A stretch of DNA of 64,000 nucleotides from Vreelandella aquamarina (GCF_020075495.1 NZ_JABYQT010000004.1:124001-188000), one strand, 5' to 3'; positions 29,326 through 38,404 are shown, counted from the stretch's first letter. Notes: a model not told the origin generated them from the sequence alone. Program-made: numbers and translations.

Positions 29326-29889
29326 GTGGCGACTTTCTCTTTTCGGCCTGCTTGCGCTTTCCCCGTCTGGCAACCCGTGGCGGCGGTGCGTCCGGCCATG
29401 AGCGCGCCCTGGTGGCAGTGGGTGGCCTCCACCGATTCGCTGACGGCCCGTCTGATAAACGCAGGAGGCGAGCGGCGGTTTCGCGTACGCCTTCTGCGTC
29501 AGGAAGTGGGCATGCCCCGGCTGGATGAAGCGCAGGCGCTGGGCATTGCACCGCGCCGTTATGCCTGGCTGCGGGAAGTGGCGCTATGCGTGGGAGATTC
29601 GCCCTGGGTGGTGGCGCGTTCGGTGGCGCCGCTGACTCAGCTGCAGGGCCAGCATCTAAAGCGGTTGGGGGAGCGGTCGCTGGGAAGCTGGCTGTTTCAA
29701 CAGCCTGACCTGGTACGCGGCCCGATAGAGGCAAGCACCTGCCAGCCGCGCTTTGCGTACCCGCAGGATGACAAGGCAAGAAGCCGGTGGGGGCGGCGTT
29801 CGGTGTTCCAGCACGGTGGGCTTTCGCTGCTGGTGCAGGAGCACTTTTTAACCACCATGGCTGATGATCTTGGCCTGCCTTCGCGTTAG
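29326..29889 (+). CDS. ubiC: Chorismate--pyruvate lyase
   Basis: Removes pyruvate from chorismate to give 4-hydroxybenzoate, the first ubiquinone step. The 187 residues contain [42 protein letters not shown] and a late [19 protein letters not shown], all UbiC features. Start is GTG at 29326, 6 nt after AGGAG; upstream in-frame ATGs lie inside the divergent oxidoreductase gene. The gap to ubiA is 35 bp. Confidence 0.92.
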   Translation: MATFSFRPACAFPVWQPVAAVRPAMSAPWWQWVASTDSLTARLINAGGERRFRVRLLRQEVGMPRLDEAQALGIAPRRYAWLREVALCVGDSPWVVARSVAPLTQLQGQHLKRLGERSLGSWLFQQPDLVRGPIEASTCQPRFAYPQDDKARSRWGRRSVFQHGGLSLLVQEHFLTTMADDLGLPSR

Positions 29890-29924
29890 GCTTGCTCGGC
29901 ATCTCTTCTTTTCGTGAGGTAAGC

Positions 29925-30815
29925 ATGGATCGTTCTTTGTTGCGGCCAACCGGCTGGGCACGCGCCGCCGATTTTCTGCAGCTGATGCGTCTGGACCGGC
30001 CGATCGGGACCTGGCTCTTGATGTGGCCGACCCTGTGGGCGCTGTGGATAGCCACTCGGGGTGTGCCGGGGCGTAACGTCCTGCTGATTTTTGTAGCGGG
30101 TGTCTATGTGATGCGTGCGGCGGGCTGCGTGGTCAACGACTATGCGGACCGCCATTTCGATGGCCACGTAAAGCGCACCAAGACCCGTCCGCTGGCCACG
30201 GGACGGATCAGCGAGGCAGAGGCGAAGCTGCTGTTTGTCGGGTTGGTCGCGGTGGCCTTCGTTCTGGTACTGCTGACTAACTGGTTCACGGTGATGCTGT
30301 CGCTGGGCGGCGTGGTGCTGGCGTTCATCTACCCGTTCATGAAGCGCTATACCCATTTTCCCCAGGTGGTGCTGGGGGCGGCTTTCTCCTGGGCGATTCC
30401 CATGGCGTTTGGCGCAGTGCTGGGCCATGTGCCGATGGAGGCATGGGTACTGTTTCTGGCCAACGTGCTCTGGACCGTGGCTTACGACACCCAGTACGCC
30501 ATGGTCGATCGCGATGACGATCTGAAAATCGGCATCAAGTCGACCGCCGTGCTGTTTGGGAGCGCCGACCGCTTGATCATTGGCCTGTTGCAGTTGGCAA
30601 CGCTTGCTCTGCTTGCCTGGGTGGGGCTGCGTATGGGGCTGGGCGGCTTCTTCTGGCTGGGGCTTGGTGGCATGGCGGTCACCTTCATTCACCAGCAGCG
30701 GCTGATCAAGGAGCGTGAGCGCGACCCCTGCTTTCAGGCATTTCTGAACAACCACTGGTCGGGGCTGCTGGTGTTTGCCGGCATTGCGCTTAGCTGGTGG
30801 CCCGTGGCCGGGTAG
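29925..30815 (+). CDS. ubiA: 4-hydroxybenzoate polyprenyltransferase
   Basis: Membrane enzyme that attaches the octaprenyl chain to 4-hydroxybenzoate. 296 residues with eight to nine membrane segments. The two Asp-rich motifs are [11 protein letters not shown] and [12 protein letters not shown]. The ATG at 29925 follows GAGG. Forms an operon with ubiC, consistent with both early steps of ubiquinone synthesis. Confidence 0.96.
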   Translation: MDRSLLRPTGWARAADFLQLMRLDRPIGTWLLMWPTLWALWIATRGVPGRNVLLIFVAGVYVMRAAGCVVNDYADRHFDGHVKRTKTRPLATGRISEAEAKLLFVGLVAVAFVLVLLTNWFTVMLSLGGVVLAFIYPFMKRYTHFPQVVLGAAFSWAIPMAFGAVLGHVPMEAWVLFLANVLWTVAYDTQYAMVDRDDDLKIGIKSTAVLFGSADRLIIGLLQLATLALLAWVGLRMGLGGFFWLGLGGMAVTFIHQQRLIKERERDPCFQAFLNNHWSGLLVFAGIALSWWPVAG

Positions 30816-30850
30816 CCGAGACAAGATCCTGAGCGGGCCGATATGGGTAC

Positions 30851-30901
30851 TTGTCATGGAAGTGTCATCAAGCCATGGTGTTATTGTCACAGATATGTCA
30901 T
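30851..30901 (+). promoter_or_regulatory. Two tandem Pho boxes upstream of phoB
   Basis: TTGTCAT-GGAA-GTGTCAT at 30851-30868 and TTGTCAC-AGAT-ATGTCAT at 30884-30901 both fit the PhoB box (CTGTCAT-N4-CTGTCAT), each with 7-4-7 spacing, and start 33 bp apart, about three helical turns. They lie 37 bp before the phoB ATG, as expected for autoregulation. Sequence match only. Confidence 0.85.
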
Positions 30902-30937
30902 TGAACCACCTTTCATTGAGCACCGTGAGGCCCTGGA

Positions 30938-31627
30938 ATGACCGCCAAGACCGTTTTGATTGTCGATGATGAAGCGCCCATTCGCGAGATGATCGCCGTG
31001 GCGCTGGAGATGGCTGACTATCGCGTGCTCGAAGCGGATAACGCCCAGGACGCCCACGCCATGGTGGTCGATCACCAGCCCGACCTGCTGCTGCTTGACT
31101 GGATGATGCCGGGTACCAGCGGCATCGAGCTTGCCAGGCGCTTGAAGCGTGAAGAGGCGACCGCCGAGCTTCCTATCATCATGCTCACTGCCAAGGGTGA
31201 GGAGGACAACAAGATCCAGGGGCTTGAATCCGGCGCGGATGACTATATCACCAAGCCCTTTTCTCCGCGTGAACTGGTGGCGCGCCTGAAGGCGGTGCTG
31301 CGCCGTGCGACGCCGCGCGGGGTTGAAGACCCCATCGAGATCAACGGTCTGCTGCTCGACCCGGTCAGCCACCGGGTGAGTGCTGACGGCAAGGCGCTGG
31401 AAATGGGGCCCACCGAATACCGCCTGCTGCAGTTCTTCATGACCCATCAAGAGCGTGCCTATACGCGCAGCCAGCTGCTGGATCAGGTGTGGGGCGGCAA
31501 TGTCTATGTCGAGGAGCGTACGGTGGATGTGCATATTCGCCGTCTGCGCAAGGCGCTGGGCGATGTACATCAGAACCTGATCCAGACGGTACGGGGTACC
31601 GGTTACCGCTTCTCTGCCCGGGTGTAA
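30938..31627 (+). CDS. phoB: Phosphate regulon response regulator PhoB
   Basis: 229 residues. Receiver domain with the phospho-acceptor D54 (LLLDWMMPG) and a [12 protein letters not shown] segment, then a winged-helix DNA-binding domain ending in [12 protein letters not shown]. Activates genes under phosphate starvation at Pho boxes. Two bases separate it from phoR. Confidence 0.97.
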   Translation: MTAKTVLIVDDEAPIREMIAVALEMADYRVLEADNAQDAHAMVVDHQPDLLLLDWMMPGTSGIELARRLKREEATAELPIIMLTAKGEEDNKIQGLESGADDYITKPFSPRELVARLKAVLRRATPRGVEDPIEINGLLLDPVSHRVSADGKALEMGPTEYRLLQFFMTHQERAYTRSQLLDQVWGGNVYVEERTVDVHIRRLRKALGDVHQNLIQTVRGTGYRFSARV

Positions 31628-31629
31628 GC

Positions 31630-32922
31630 ATGCGTCTATGGAGTCGTGAGCTGTGGCGCATTGCCTGGTTGGCGACTATTGGAGTTTGCGTAGGCTGGCT
31701 GTTGGGGTCGGCCGGGCTAGGGCTGGCGGCCGGACTGGGTGTATGCCTGTTTCATCATCTGCGCCAGCTGCGCACGCTATTTCATTGGTTGACGCTCAAC
31801 CCTCACGAGGAGCCGCCGGCTGCCGGCGGCATGTGGGGCGAGCTGCTCGACCGTCTCTACCGCTATCAGAAAAGCCAGCGCATCACCCAGGGGCGTCTGC
31901 GGGCCACGCTGGCGCGCATTCAAGAGTCCTCGGAGGCCATGCGTGACAGCGTGGTAATGCTGGACCGCCATGGCGACCTCGAGTGGTGGAACAGCGCCGC
32001 CACTGACATGCTGGGCCTTCAAACTGCCCATGACCGCGGCCAGCATATTACCAACCTGCTGCGCGACCCTCGTTTCATCAGCTACTTCAATGCGCGCGAA
32101 TATGGCGAGCCGCTGACGCTTGCCTCACCCATTGATGAACGCAGTATCCTGCAGTATCAGATTACTCTTTATGGCGATGATGAACGCCTGGTCATGGCGC
32201 GGGACATCACGCGTCTGCACCGCCTTGAACAGATGCGGCGTGATTTCGTGGCCAATGTCTCTCATGAGCTGCGCACGCCGCTGACGGTGCTGTCGGGCTA
32301 TCTGGAAACCTATGGTGATCTCGCCGAGCAATTGCCGCCGCGTCTAGGGCGTGGCATCGAGCAGATGCAGGACCAGACTCAGCGAATGCAGAACCTGGTC
32401 AATGATCTACTGCTGCTTTCGCGCCTGGAGATCGATCAGGGCGGGCAGGATCATCAGCCACTTTCGGTCGAGACGCTGCTGAACAGCGTCTGCCAGGATG
32501 CACTCGCCCTTTCGCATCACAAGCATATGGTTCAGGTGGTCGTTGAAAGTGATGCCCGGCTATTGGGCAGTGAGCAGGAGATACGCAGCGCCATTTCCAA
32601 CCTGGCATTCAATGCCGTGCGCTATACCCCGGCGGGTAGCCAGATCACCCTGCGCTGGGCCGCCATGGATAACGGCGGCGCCTGCATCGAAGTGGAAGAT
32701 GACGGTGAAGGCATCGATCCGGTGCATATTCCACGCCTGACCGAGCGTTTCTATCGTGTCGATAAAGGACGCAGTACGGCTACCGGTGGTACGGGCCTTG
32801 GCCTTGCCATCGTCAAGCATGTACTGCTGCGCCACGATGCGCAGCTCCAGGTCGAATCCCACCCCGATGAAGGGGCGCTTTTTCGGTGTATCTTTCCCGC
32901 CAATCGGCTGATTCAAGACTGA
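31630..32922 (+). CDS. phoR: Phosphate regulon sensor histidine kinase PhoR
   Basis: 430 residues. Two N-terminal membrane segments with almost no periplasmic loop (residues 10-45), a PAS-like domain (about 100-195), the phospho-acceptor H212 in FVANVSHELRTPLTVLSGYL, and ATPase motifs (N, D and G boxes, including DDGEGIDP and GGTGLGLAIVKH). The lack of a large sensor domain fits sensing of Pst activity through PhoU. Start at ATG 31630, two bases after phoB. Confidence 0.96.
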   Translation: MRLWSRELWRIAWLATIGVCVGWLLGSAGLGLAAGLGVCLFHHLRQLRTLFHWLTLNPHEEPPAAGGMWGELLDRLYRYQKSQRITQGRLRATLARIQESSEAMRDSVVMLDRHGDLEWWNSAATDMLGLQTAHDRGQHITNLLRDPRFISYFNAREYGEPLTLASPIDERSILQYQITLYGDDERLVMARDITRLHRLEQMRRDFVANVSHELRTPLTVLSGYLETYGDLAEQLPPRLGRGIEQMQDQTQRMQNLVNDLLLLSRLEIDQGGQDHQPLSVETLLNSVCQDALALSHHKHMVQVVVESDARLLGSEQEIRSAISNLAFNAVRYTPAGSQITLRWAAMDNGGACIEVEDDGEGIDPVHIPRLTERFYRVDKGRSTATGGTGLGLAIVKHVLLRHDAQLQVESHPDEGALFRCIFPANRLIQD

Positions 32923-32995
32923 AGACAGGGCGTCGTTTGTTAAAGGTCTTGTACAAATGTGCCAGGGTGGCCGACAACTATGGTCAAAGCCTGCT

Positions 32996-33032
32996 CATGT
33001 GTCATTTTTAACCAGTAAAATCGCACTCTATG
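32996..33032 (+). promoter_or_regulatory. Duplicated upstream block (copy 1) before small secreted protein gene
   Basis: Aligned without gaps against 33980-34016, 28 of 37 positions are identical, including CATGTGT, TTTTA, CAGTAA, GCAC and CTATG. The block starts 120 bp before the GG of the downstream sigma54-like element; copy 2 starts 119 bp before its own. The position suits an activator-binding site for a sigma54 enhancer protein, by inference. Confidence 0.6.
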
Positions 33033-33113
33033 GCTTGTAACAGCGCATGAATGCCAATTTGTTTTTTATTTAAGTTTTTGATTTTAAAATTATTTATCTG
33101 TTAATTGGGTTTC

Positions 33114-33131
33114 TTGGCATCGCCCATGCAA
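33114..33131 (+). promoter_or_regulatory. Sigma54-like -24/-12 element, paralogue 1
   Basis: TTGGCAT-CGCCC-ATGCA shows the GG-N10-GC spacing of sigma54 promoters (GG 33116-33117, GC 33128-33129). Compare consensus TTGGCAC-N5-TTGCA: two mismatches. It lies 98 bp before the ATG at 33227. An AT-rich stretch upstream (33060-33110) could hold an IHF site. Confidence 0.5.
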
Positions 33132-33140
33132 TACTCTAGG

Positions 33141-33187
33141 CAAGGAAGATTACCGCAGGAAATGGTAAGCCAGGAAGGCACTTCCTT
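33141..33187 (+). other. Leader hairpins with GGA motifs in the 5' UTR of paralogue 1
   Basis: Stem TTACC (33150-33154) with GGTAA (33164-33168) presents AGGA in its loop; a second hairpin pairs AGGAAG (33172-33177) with CTTCCT (33181-33186). Another AGGA lies at 33143-33146. The pattern is like CsrA/RsmA target leaders. The true ribosome site GGAG lies closer to the ATG at 33227. Confidence 0.4.
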
Positions 33188-33226
33188 GAATCTAAGCGGT
33201 ATTCACAGCGATCTAGGAGACGGAAC

Positions 33227-33595
33227 ATGATGTCCAAGGAACTACTCAAGAAAGCTGGTATTTTAGGCGTAACCTTTGGTCTTATGGCAAGCCCTTTTGC
33301 CTTTGCTCAAGAGCCAGCTAACCCAAGCGGCAATATCACAGCAGACGAAGAGCCAATGGAAACTCATTCAACTGGCGCGGGTGCAGATTCTGCCACTTAT
33401 GATCAGAATGATCTGATGCATGAAGAAGGCGATTCAGCAACGGCGACAGACGGCATGGGCTCGTCGCACTCCTCTACCCACACCGATAATGATCCGATGG
33501 GTTCAGGACCGACTGGCGAAACATCAGGTGGCGATACGTCCTTCGAATCTGACGATCTGCCCAAGGAAAACAGTTCAGTTACCACTGATCAGTAA
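33227..33595 (+). CDS. Small secreted acidic protein, paralogue 1
   Basis: 122 residues. Signal peptide KKAGILGVTFGLMASPFAFA, cleaved after AFA. The mature protein is acidic and rich in Ser, Thr, Gly and Asp, with no Cys, and is probably disordered. It repeats a motif of the type xxDLxxEEGDS (NDLMHEEGDSA; SDDLPKENSS). The gene at 34194 encodes a clear relative with a nearly identical signal peptide. I do not recognise a known family. Its promoter region is duplicated with it, and the 3' side is followed by a Csr-like RNA. Confidence 0.85.
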   Translation: MMSKELLKKAGILGVTFGLMASPFAFAQEPANPSGNITADEEPMETHSTGAGADSATYDQNDLMHEEGDSATATDGMGSSHSSTHTDNDPMGSGPTGETSGGDTSFESDDLPKENSSVTTDQ

Positions 33596-33604
33596 TTGTT
33601 GGTC

Positions 33605-33826
33605 ATAAGTTATTGCAGTTCTTCGCCCAGGAGCGGGCGTATGCGGGACAAGGAAGTCCCACGGTAGGGATAGCAAGCGATTCAAGGATTGAATCAAGCG
33701 ACAGTCACAACGTTAGTCAGGGTAAATTCCAAGGTTGGAGCCCCGCAAAAGGATAGGAAGCTAGCGTTAGATATTGTCCAGCAGTACAGCGATCAAGACC
33801 CTGCCAAGGCGGGGTCTGATTTTTTG
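33605..33826 (+). ncRNA. Candidate CsrB/RsmZ-type regulatory RNA
   Basis: No convincing gene is present, but GGA motifs recur in hairpin loops: CGCCC-AGGAGC-GGGCG (33624-33639), GGGAC-AAGGAA-GTCCC (33645-33660) and GATTCA-AGGAT-TGAATC region (33679-33695), followed by TTGGA (33736-33740) and two AGGA in a row (33750-33758). It ends in a terminator at 33796-33826. This is the architecture of RNAs that sequester CsrA/RsmA. The 5' end is not certain (about 33605); it could also be the 3' UTR of the upstream gene. Family name is inference from structure, not from a match. Confidence 0.6.
33796..33826 (+). terminator. Rho-independent terminator of the Csr-like RNA
   Basis: Stem AGACCCTGCC (33796-33805) with GGCGGGGTCT (33808-33817), nine pairs plus one mismatch or wobble, and a T-run at 33820-33825. 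The short loop suggests that the inner pairs open. It is well placed to end the RNA described above. Confidence 0.75.
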
Positions 33827-33979
33827 TGGCTGGCGTTTTATGGCTACTGCGTTTGTAGATCTTTTTTGCCGAGCATCTCTAGATCTATCCTTGCCAAGCA
33901 TCGTGAGTCTGATCAGCTGAACATGCCACGGCGCGAAGCCGTTCCCTTGTGTGTCATAACTACCCATATACTTTAGGCG

Positions 33980-34016
33980 CATGTGTTCCTTTTACACAGT
34001 AATTTAGCACGCTATG
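33980..34016 (+). promoter_or_regulatory. Duplicated upstream block (copy 2) before small secreted protein gene
   Basis: 28 of 37 positions match the block at 32996-33032 in an ungapped alignment. It lies 119 bp before the GG of a sigma54-like element, nearly the same distance as copy 1. The conserved GTGT...GCAC ends may be half-sites of a protein-binding site. Confidence 0.6.
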
Positions 34017-34096
34017 CTTTTGGGCGGCTGTTTCTTGTGCATCATTTTTATTGACAAGATTTTGAAATAATTAGGTTTTTATATAAAAGAGATATC

Positions 34097-34114
34097 CTGG
34101 CACTGATAATGCTA
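34097..34114 (+). promoter_or_regulatory. Sigma54-like -24/-12 element, paralogue 2
   Basis: CTGGCAC-TGATA-ATGCT has the GG-N10-GC spacing of sigma54 promoters (GG 34099-34100, GC 34111-34112), 82 bp before the ATG at 34194. A TATAAT at 34113-34118 is a possible sigma70 alternative, but no fitting -35 is found 16-18 bp upstream. Confidence 0.45.
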
Positions 34115-34193
34115 TAATTATTGTGCAAGATGTTTTTTTGTATGTATACTATTTGTATAGTTTTTAGCAGTCTTATTTATTCAGGAGTCAGTC

Positions 34194-34532
34194 ATGTTGA
34201 CCAAGGCAATGGTAAAGAAAGCAGGTATTCTGGGCGTTTCCCTGGGCCTCGTTGCAAGCCCGATGGCATTTGCACATATGTCCATCGAGCTCAACAAGGA
34301 TCGTGGGGTGGGTGAAGTTCAAGACAAGCCGCAGTCGACCAACGAATCCGGCGCCGCCAGCTATTCGTCAACCGAGCTGAACCATGGTGAGCGTGACCGC
34401 ATGAACTCCAACTACACGCCGTCCAGCCAGCATGAGCGCAGTGAGCACGGCTCACGTGACCACGGCGGCAACCGCAACACCTTCAACACGTCCGACCTGA
34501 CGCGCGATGAGGGTGACAGCACGGAGTGGTAA
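34194..34532 (+). CDS. Small secreted acidic protein, paralogue 2
   Basis: 112 residues. Signal peptide VKKAGILGVSLGLVASPMAFA. The mature part is hydrophilic, rich in Asn, Ser, Glu and His, with motifs STELNHGERDR and TSDLTRDEGDSTEW that match motifs of the paralogue at 33227. Probably disordered and exported to the periplasm or outside. The AGGAG site precedes the ATG. No known family recognised. Ends before a terminator shared with cysZ. Confidence 0.88.
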   Translation: MLTKAMVKKAGILGVSLGLVASPMAFAHMSIELNKDRGVGEVQDKPQSTNESGAASYSSTELNHGERDRMNSNYTPSSQHERSEHGSRDHGGNRNTFNTSDLTRDEGDSTEW

Positions 34533-34559
34533 GCTGAACGTTGTATCCACAAGAGTGTG

Positions 34560-34585
34560 AAAGACCCCGCTACGGCGGGGTCTTT
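34560..34585. terminator. Bidirectional terminator overlapping the 3' end of cysZ
   Basis: Stem of 11 pairs (34560-34570 with 34575-34585), GC-rich core and loop TACG; the flanks give short T-runs on both strands. It ends the paralogue-2 transcript. On the minus strand the stem covers the last codons of cysZ (stop at 34570-34572), so the hairpin is partly coding. Confidence 0.8.
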
Positions 34586-35343
34586 GCGTTATGGCGTAGG
34601 CGATCGGTCGTGTCCTGTGCCGTCAGCTCACGCGCTGTTCGATAGTGCTGATCCCACATCAATACCGCCCCCGCCACGGCGCCTGGAATCAAGAACAGGT
34701 TGGCAAGCGGTATCCAGGTGATCAGGGTGACCAGTCCGCCATAGGTCAAGCTTTGCCACCAGTGGTTGGAAAGCCGCCGGCGCATGTCGCTAAAGGCGAC
34801 CTTGTTGTTATCCATCGGATAATCCAGATAGGTAATCGCCATTATCCAAGCGGAAAACAGCCCCCAGAGCAGTGGAGCGAAAAGGTTCACGCCGGGAATC
34901 CAGCTGATGACGAAAAGGGCAATGGCCCGGGGCGCGATATATGCCAGCTTGACCAGCTCTCGGCCCAGCGCATCGATGGCGGTCCTGGCAAGACTCCTGT
35001 CATCCAGCGGAATGTGTCCGGTGGCCTGCACTTCCACCTTGGCGGCAAGAAAGCCGTAGAAGGGGGCGGCAATGAGGTGGGTGATCAGCGTAAAGGTAAA
35101 AAACACCACCGCCAGCAGACTGATTACGAACAACGGCCAGATCAGCCAGGAGAGCCAGTCAAGCCAACCGGGCACCAGTGACATCCAGTGATCCAGCCAA
35201 CCCGAGAAGCGGGTGATGACGACGCTCAACAGCGTCGCGTAAACGATGACATTGACCAGAATGGGGAGAAAGATATATCGCCGCAACCCCTTTTGATAGA
35301 CCAGGCGCGTGCCCTGGCCGAGCGCTGTCATGGCATTCAACAT
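34570..35343 (-). CDS. cysZ: Sulfate transporter CysZ family
   Basis: 257 residues with several membrane segments (about 20-45, 65-95, 140-165, 200-235), the pattern of CysZ/EI24 proteins. Segments LITHLIAAPFYGFLAAKVE and FSAWIMAITYLDYPMDNN are typical. Takes up sulfate for cysteine synthesis. The ATG at 35343 follows GAGGAC. Lies between the small secreted proteins and phoU on the minus strand. Confidence 0.88.
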   Translation of the reverse strand: MLNAMTALGQGTRLVYQKGLRRYIFLPILVNVIVYATLLSVVITRFSGWLDHWMSLVPGWLDWLSWLIWPLFVISLLAVVFFTFTLITHLIAAPFYGFLAAKVEVQATGHIPLDDRSLARTAIDALGRELVKLAYIAPRAIALFVISWIPGVNLFAPLLWGLFSAWIMAITYLDYPMDNNKVAFSDMRRRLSNHWWQSLTYGGLVTLITWIPLANLFLIPGAVAGAVLMWDQHYRTARELTAQDTTDRLRHNAKTPP

Positions 35344-35418
35344 GGTACTGTGTCCTCATGAATCGGCGTCCAGGCTGGCATCAGCCCGGACGTATTGCAT
35401 GAGGAATTGCCGGGTGGG

Positions 35419-36144
35419 TCAAGGCTTTTTCAGCATCTTCTGATCCACGCTGCCCAGGTCGCTATGACGGATGTCCAGGCCTTTCACCAGATACACCACG
35501 TACTCTGCCAGGTTGTTGGCATGATCGCCCACCCGTTCCAGGGCGCGCAGTACCCACATGATGCTGAGAACCGAACTGATGGCGCGGGAGTCTTCCATCA
35601 TGAAGGTCATCAGCGAGCGCATGGCGCTGCCATACTCATCGTCCACCAGCTCATCCTCATGCACGACCTGCATGGCAAGCTCGGTGTCGAAGCGGGCAAA
35701 TGCGGTCAGCGCATCGCGCAGCATCTTGCGCACGTGCTCGCTGATATGGCGAACCTCGATCAGACCGCGTACGGTGCTGGTATTTTCGCTCAACAGCAGC
35801 GCATTGCGGGCGATCTTGCTGGCCTCGTCACCAATGCGCTCGAGATCCGAAGTGGCGCGAATGACCGCCAGTACCAGGCGCAAGTCGGACGCCGCCGGCT
35901 GGCGGCGTGCCAGCACACGTGTACACTCGTCATCGATCTGCAGCTGCAGTTCGTTCACCTGACGATCATTGTCACGAACCTTCTCGGCCAGGCGGGTGTC
36001 GCCTTCCAGCAAGGCGTGCACGGCGTCCTGCACTTGCTTCTCCACCAGGCCGCCCATGGCCATCAGGTGGGTTTTCAGCTCTTCCAGTTCCTGATTGAAC
36101 TGGCGCGAGATATGTTGGCTGTGGGTATTGCTCGTAATATCCAT
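35419..36144 (-). CDS. phoU: Phosphate signalling regulator PhoU
   Basis: 241 residues made of two three-helix bundles with the repeated metal-cluster motifs (ERIGDEASKIARNALLL and ERVGDHANNLAEYVVYL). Links Pst transport to PhoR and keeps the regulon off when phosphate is plentiful. Last gene of the pst cluster, 41 bp after pstB. Confidence 0.97.
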   Translation of the reverse strand: MDITSNTHSQHISRQFNQELEELKTHLMAMGGLVEKQVQDAVHALLEGDTRLAEKVRDNDRQVNELQLQIDDECTRVLARRQPAASDLRLVLAVIRATSDLERIGDEASKIARNALLLSENTSTVRGLIEVRHISEHVRKMLRDALTAFARFDTELAMQVVHEDELVDDEYGSAMRSLMTFMMEDSRAISSVLSIMWVLRALERVGDHANNLAEYVVYLVKGLDIRHSDLGSVDQKMLKKP

Positions 36145-36185
36145 TGAGCGCTCCTGATGGCTTGTCGGTTAGGCCTGATGATGGT

Positions 36186-37001
36186 TCACGTCATGCGGCC
36201 GGTGATGTAGTTTTCGGTGCGCTGCAAGCGCGGGTTGGTGAAGACCTGATCGGTCGTCCCGTATTCGACCAGCTCGCCGCCGTGCATGAAGGCGGTGTAG
36301 TCGGATACGCGGGCGGCCTGCTGCATGTTGTGCGTGACAAGAATCAGCGTCAGCTGCGACTTGAGGTTGCGGATCAGCTCTTCGATCTTCAGGGTTGAAA
36401 TAGGGTCCAGTGCCGATGCCGGCTCGTCGAGCAGCAGCACGTCGGGCTGAACGGCCAGCGTGCGGGCGATGACCAGACGCTGCTGCTGTCCGCCGGAGAG
36501 CTGCCAGGCCGAGCGATGCAGGCGGTCCTTTACCTCGTCCCACAATGCCGCCGAGGTCAGTGCCCACTCGATGATGTCGTCGCGCTGGCGCTTGGGCAGA
36601 CGGTGCTGCAGGCGCAGGCCAAAGGCGACGTTCTCATAGATCGACATGGGAAACGGGTTGGGCGTCTGGAACACCATGCCTACCCGTCGGCGAAGCTCGG
36701 TCACGTTGGTCCTGGGGGCGTAGATATCCTGGCCCTCGAGCTCGATCCGCCCGCTGTGCTCGACGCTCTCATTGAGATCGTGCAGGCGGTTGATGGCGCG
36801 CAAAAGCGTCGATTTTCCACAGCCGGATGGGCCAATGAACGCGGTTACCCGATGACGCGGCACATCAAGGCTAAGCTCGCGCAGCGCCGGCTTGCCTGCA
36901 TAGGCAAGGCTGAAGCGCTCGATGCTCAGGGCGCGGTGCTCGGCTGGAAAGTGCGTCACCGGCGCCTGTGAAGCGTTGGCTGAGTCTAATGACGCTAGCA
37001 T
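36186..37001 (-). CDS. pstB: Phosphate ABC transporter ATP-binding protein PstB
   Basis: 271 residues. Walker [10 protein letters not shown], signature LSGGQQQRL and Walker [14 protein letters not shown] identify an ABC ATPase; [19 protein letters not shown] is a PstB mark. Powers phosphate import with PstSCA. The start overlaps pstA by 7 bp. Confidence 0.97.
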   Translation of the reverse strand: MLASLDSANASQAPVTHFPAEHRALSIERFSLAYAGKPALRELSLDVPRHRVTAFIGPSGCGKSTLLRAINRLHDLNESVEHSGRIELEGQDIYAPRTNVTELRRRVGMVFQTPNPFPMSIYENVAFGLRLQHRLPKRQRDDIIEWALTSAALWDEVKDRLHRSAWQLSGGQQQRLVIARTLAVQPDVLLLDEPASALDPISTLKIEELIRNLKSQLTLILVTHNMQQAARVSDYTAFMHGGELVEYGTTDQVFTNPRLQRTENYITGRMT

Positions 37002-38404
37002 TCGTTTCCCCGTTGGCGCCTGAAATAATGACGCAGAAATATGGCAGTTAGATTAAGCACCAGCACGATCAGCACCAAAAGAAGGGCCGTGGCATATACC
37101 AGCGGCATGGCGGCCTGCACATCTTCGCCGTGAAAGGCGGTATCAAACAGATGATAGCCAAGGTGCATGAACTTGCGCTCCAGGTGCAGGTAGGGAAATT
37201 CACCGTCGACCGGCATCTGGGGGGCGAGCTTGGCCACACCCACCAGCATCAGTGGCGCCACCTCGCCGGCGGCGCGGGCCACGGCCAGAATCACCCCGGT
37301 CAGCATGGCGGGAACGGCCATGGGCAGCACGATACGCATCAGCATTTCCAGGCGCGTGGCGCCCAGGGCCACGGCGCCTTCACGCTGGGCATCGGGAATC
37401 CGCGCCAGGCCCTCTTCGGTGGCCACGATCACCACCGGAAGCGTCAACAGGGCCAGCGTCAGAGACGCCCACAGCAACCCGCCCGTGCCGAACGTGGGCG
37501 AGGGCAGGGTATTGCTGAAGAACCAGCTGTCCAGCGAGCCGCCGATGCCATAGACGAATACGCCAAGGCCGAACACGCCGTAGACGATGGAGGGTACACC
37601 GGCCAGGTTGCGCACACCGATGCGGACCAGACGGGTAAGGCGGTTTTGATGGGCGATCTCGTTAAGATAGATTGCCGCCAGCACGCCAAAAGGTGTCACG
37701 ATGACCGACATCAGGATCACCATCAGCAGCGTGCCGAAGATGGCCGGCCAGACGCCGCCGCTGGTGTTGGCGGCCCGTGGGCCCTCACTCAAGAACTGCC
37801 AGACGCGCTGGCCCCAGGCGCTGGTTTTCTGCCACCACGTCATGGCATTGGGAGCCGTCGCGTGGCTGATGCTGGCCAGCGGTTGACGCAGGATCTGTCC
37901 GTCGGCGGTGGCCAGGACCAGCTCTCCCGACGGGCGCTGGCTGGCGGGCAGCGCCAGGGCAGCGGTCAGGTACTCCCAGGCCGGCTGGCCCTCGAGCTGT
38001 TCGCCTTCTGCGTCTATGCCGACCAGGCGGCCGATGAAGTCGCCCCAGGGGGTGCGTTCCAGGCGAACAAGCGCCTCAGGCGTGGTGCGCTGGACAATAT
38101 CGTCCAGCGCCAGCCAGCGCCAGTTGGCGCCCGACACATCGCGATTGCCCGTGAAGTAGAGGCGTTCAGCGCCGGCCTCTTGAGGCAGTGATGTTTCGCG
38201 GATGGCCTCGCCTGTTACCACCTCGCCGGAGCGCAGCGTGACCTCTTCAAGCGTAGCGGGCCAGAAATGCCCCAGCCCGCGCACCAGCAGCAGCGAAAGC
38301 AGTGCCGTCAGCATGAGCAGCGACAGCGCAACGCTTGCCGCGCACAGCCAGGGCCATAGCCTGTCGAGCAGGCGCAGGGAGGAAGCGGTGAATTGACGGC
38401 GCAT
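36995..38404 (-). CDS. pstA: Phosphate ABC transporter permease PstA
   Basis: 469 residues, longer than the classical 300 because of an N-terminal extension with a periplasmic domain (about residues 50-190) between the first membrane segment and the permease core. The core contains [19 protein letters not shown] and the EAA-like loop [20 protein letters not shown]. The start shares one base with the pstC stop (TGATG). Confidence 0.93.
   Translation of the reverse strand: MRRQFTASSLRLLDRLWPWLCAASVALSLLMLTALLSLLLVRGLGHFWPATLEEVTLRSGEVVTGEAIRETSLPQEAGAERLYFTGNRDVSGANWRWLALDDIVQRTTPEALVRLERTPWGDFIGRLVGIDAEGEQLEGQPAWEYLTAALALPASQRPSGELVLATADGQILRQPLASISHATAPNAMTWWQKTSAWGQRVWQFLSEGPRAANTSGGVWPAIFGTLLMVILMSVIVTPFGVLAAIYLNEIAHQNRLTRLVRIGVRNLAGVPSIVYGVFGLGVFVYGIGGSLDSWFFSNTLPSPTFGTGGLLWASLTLALLTLPVVIVATEEGLARIPDAQREGAVALGATRLEMLMRIVLPMAVPAMLTGVILAVARAAGEVAPLMLVGVAKLAPQMPVDGEFPYLHLERKFMHLGYHLFDTAFHGEDVQAAMPLVYATALLLVLIVLVLNLTAIFLRHYFRRQRGNEC

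Noticed and set aside
33689..33976. 95-codon open frame within and after the Csr-like RNA
   Set aside because: It crosses the terminator at 33796-33826, has no ribosome site and no family pattern.
34113..34118. TATAAT as a sigma70 -10 for the second secreted protein
   Set aside because: No fitting -35 is present at 16-18 bp, while a -24/-12 element with the same layout as that of the paralogue overlaps it.
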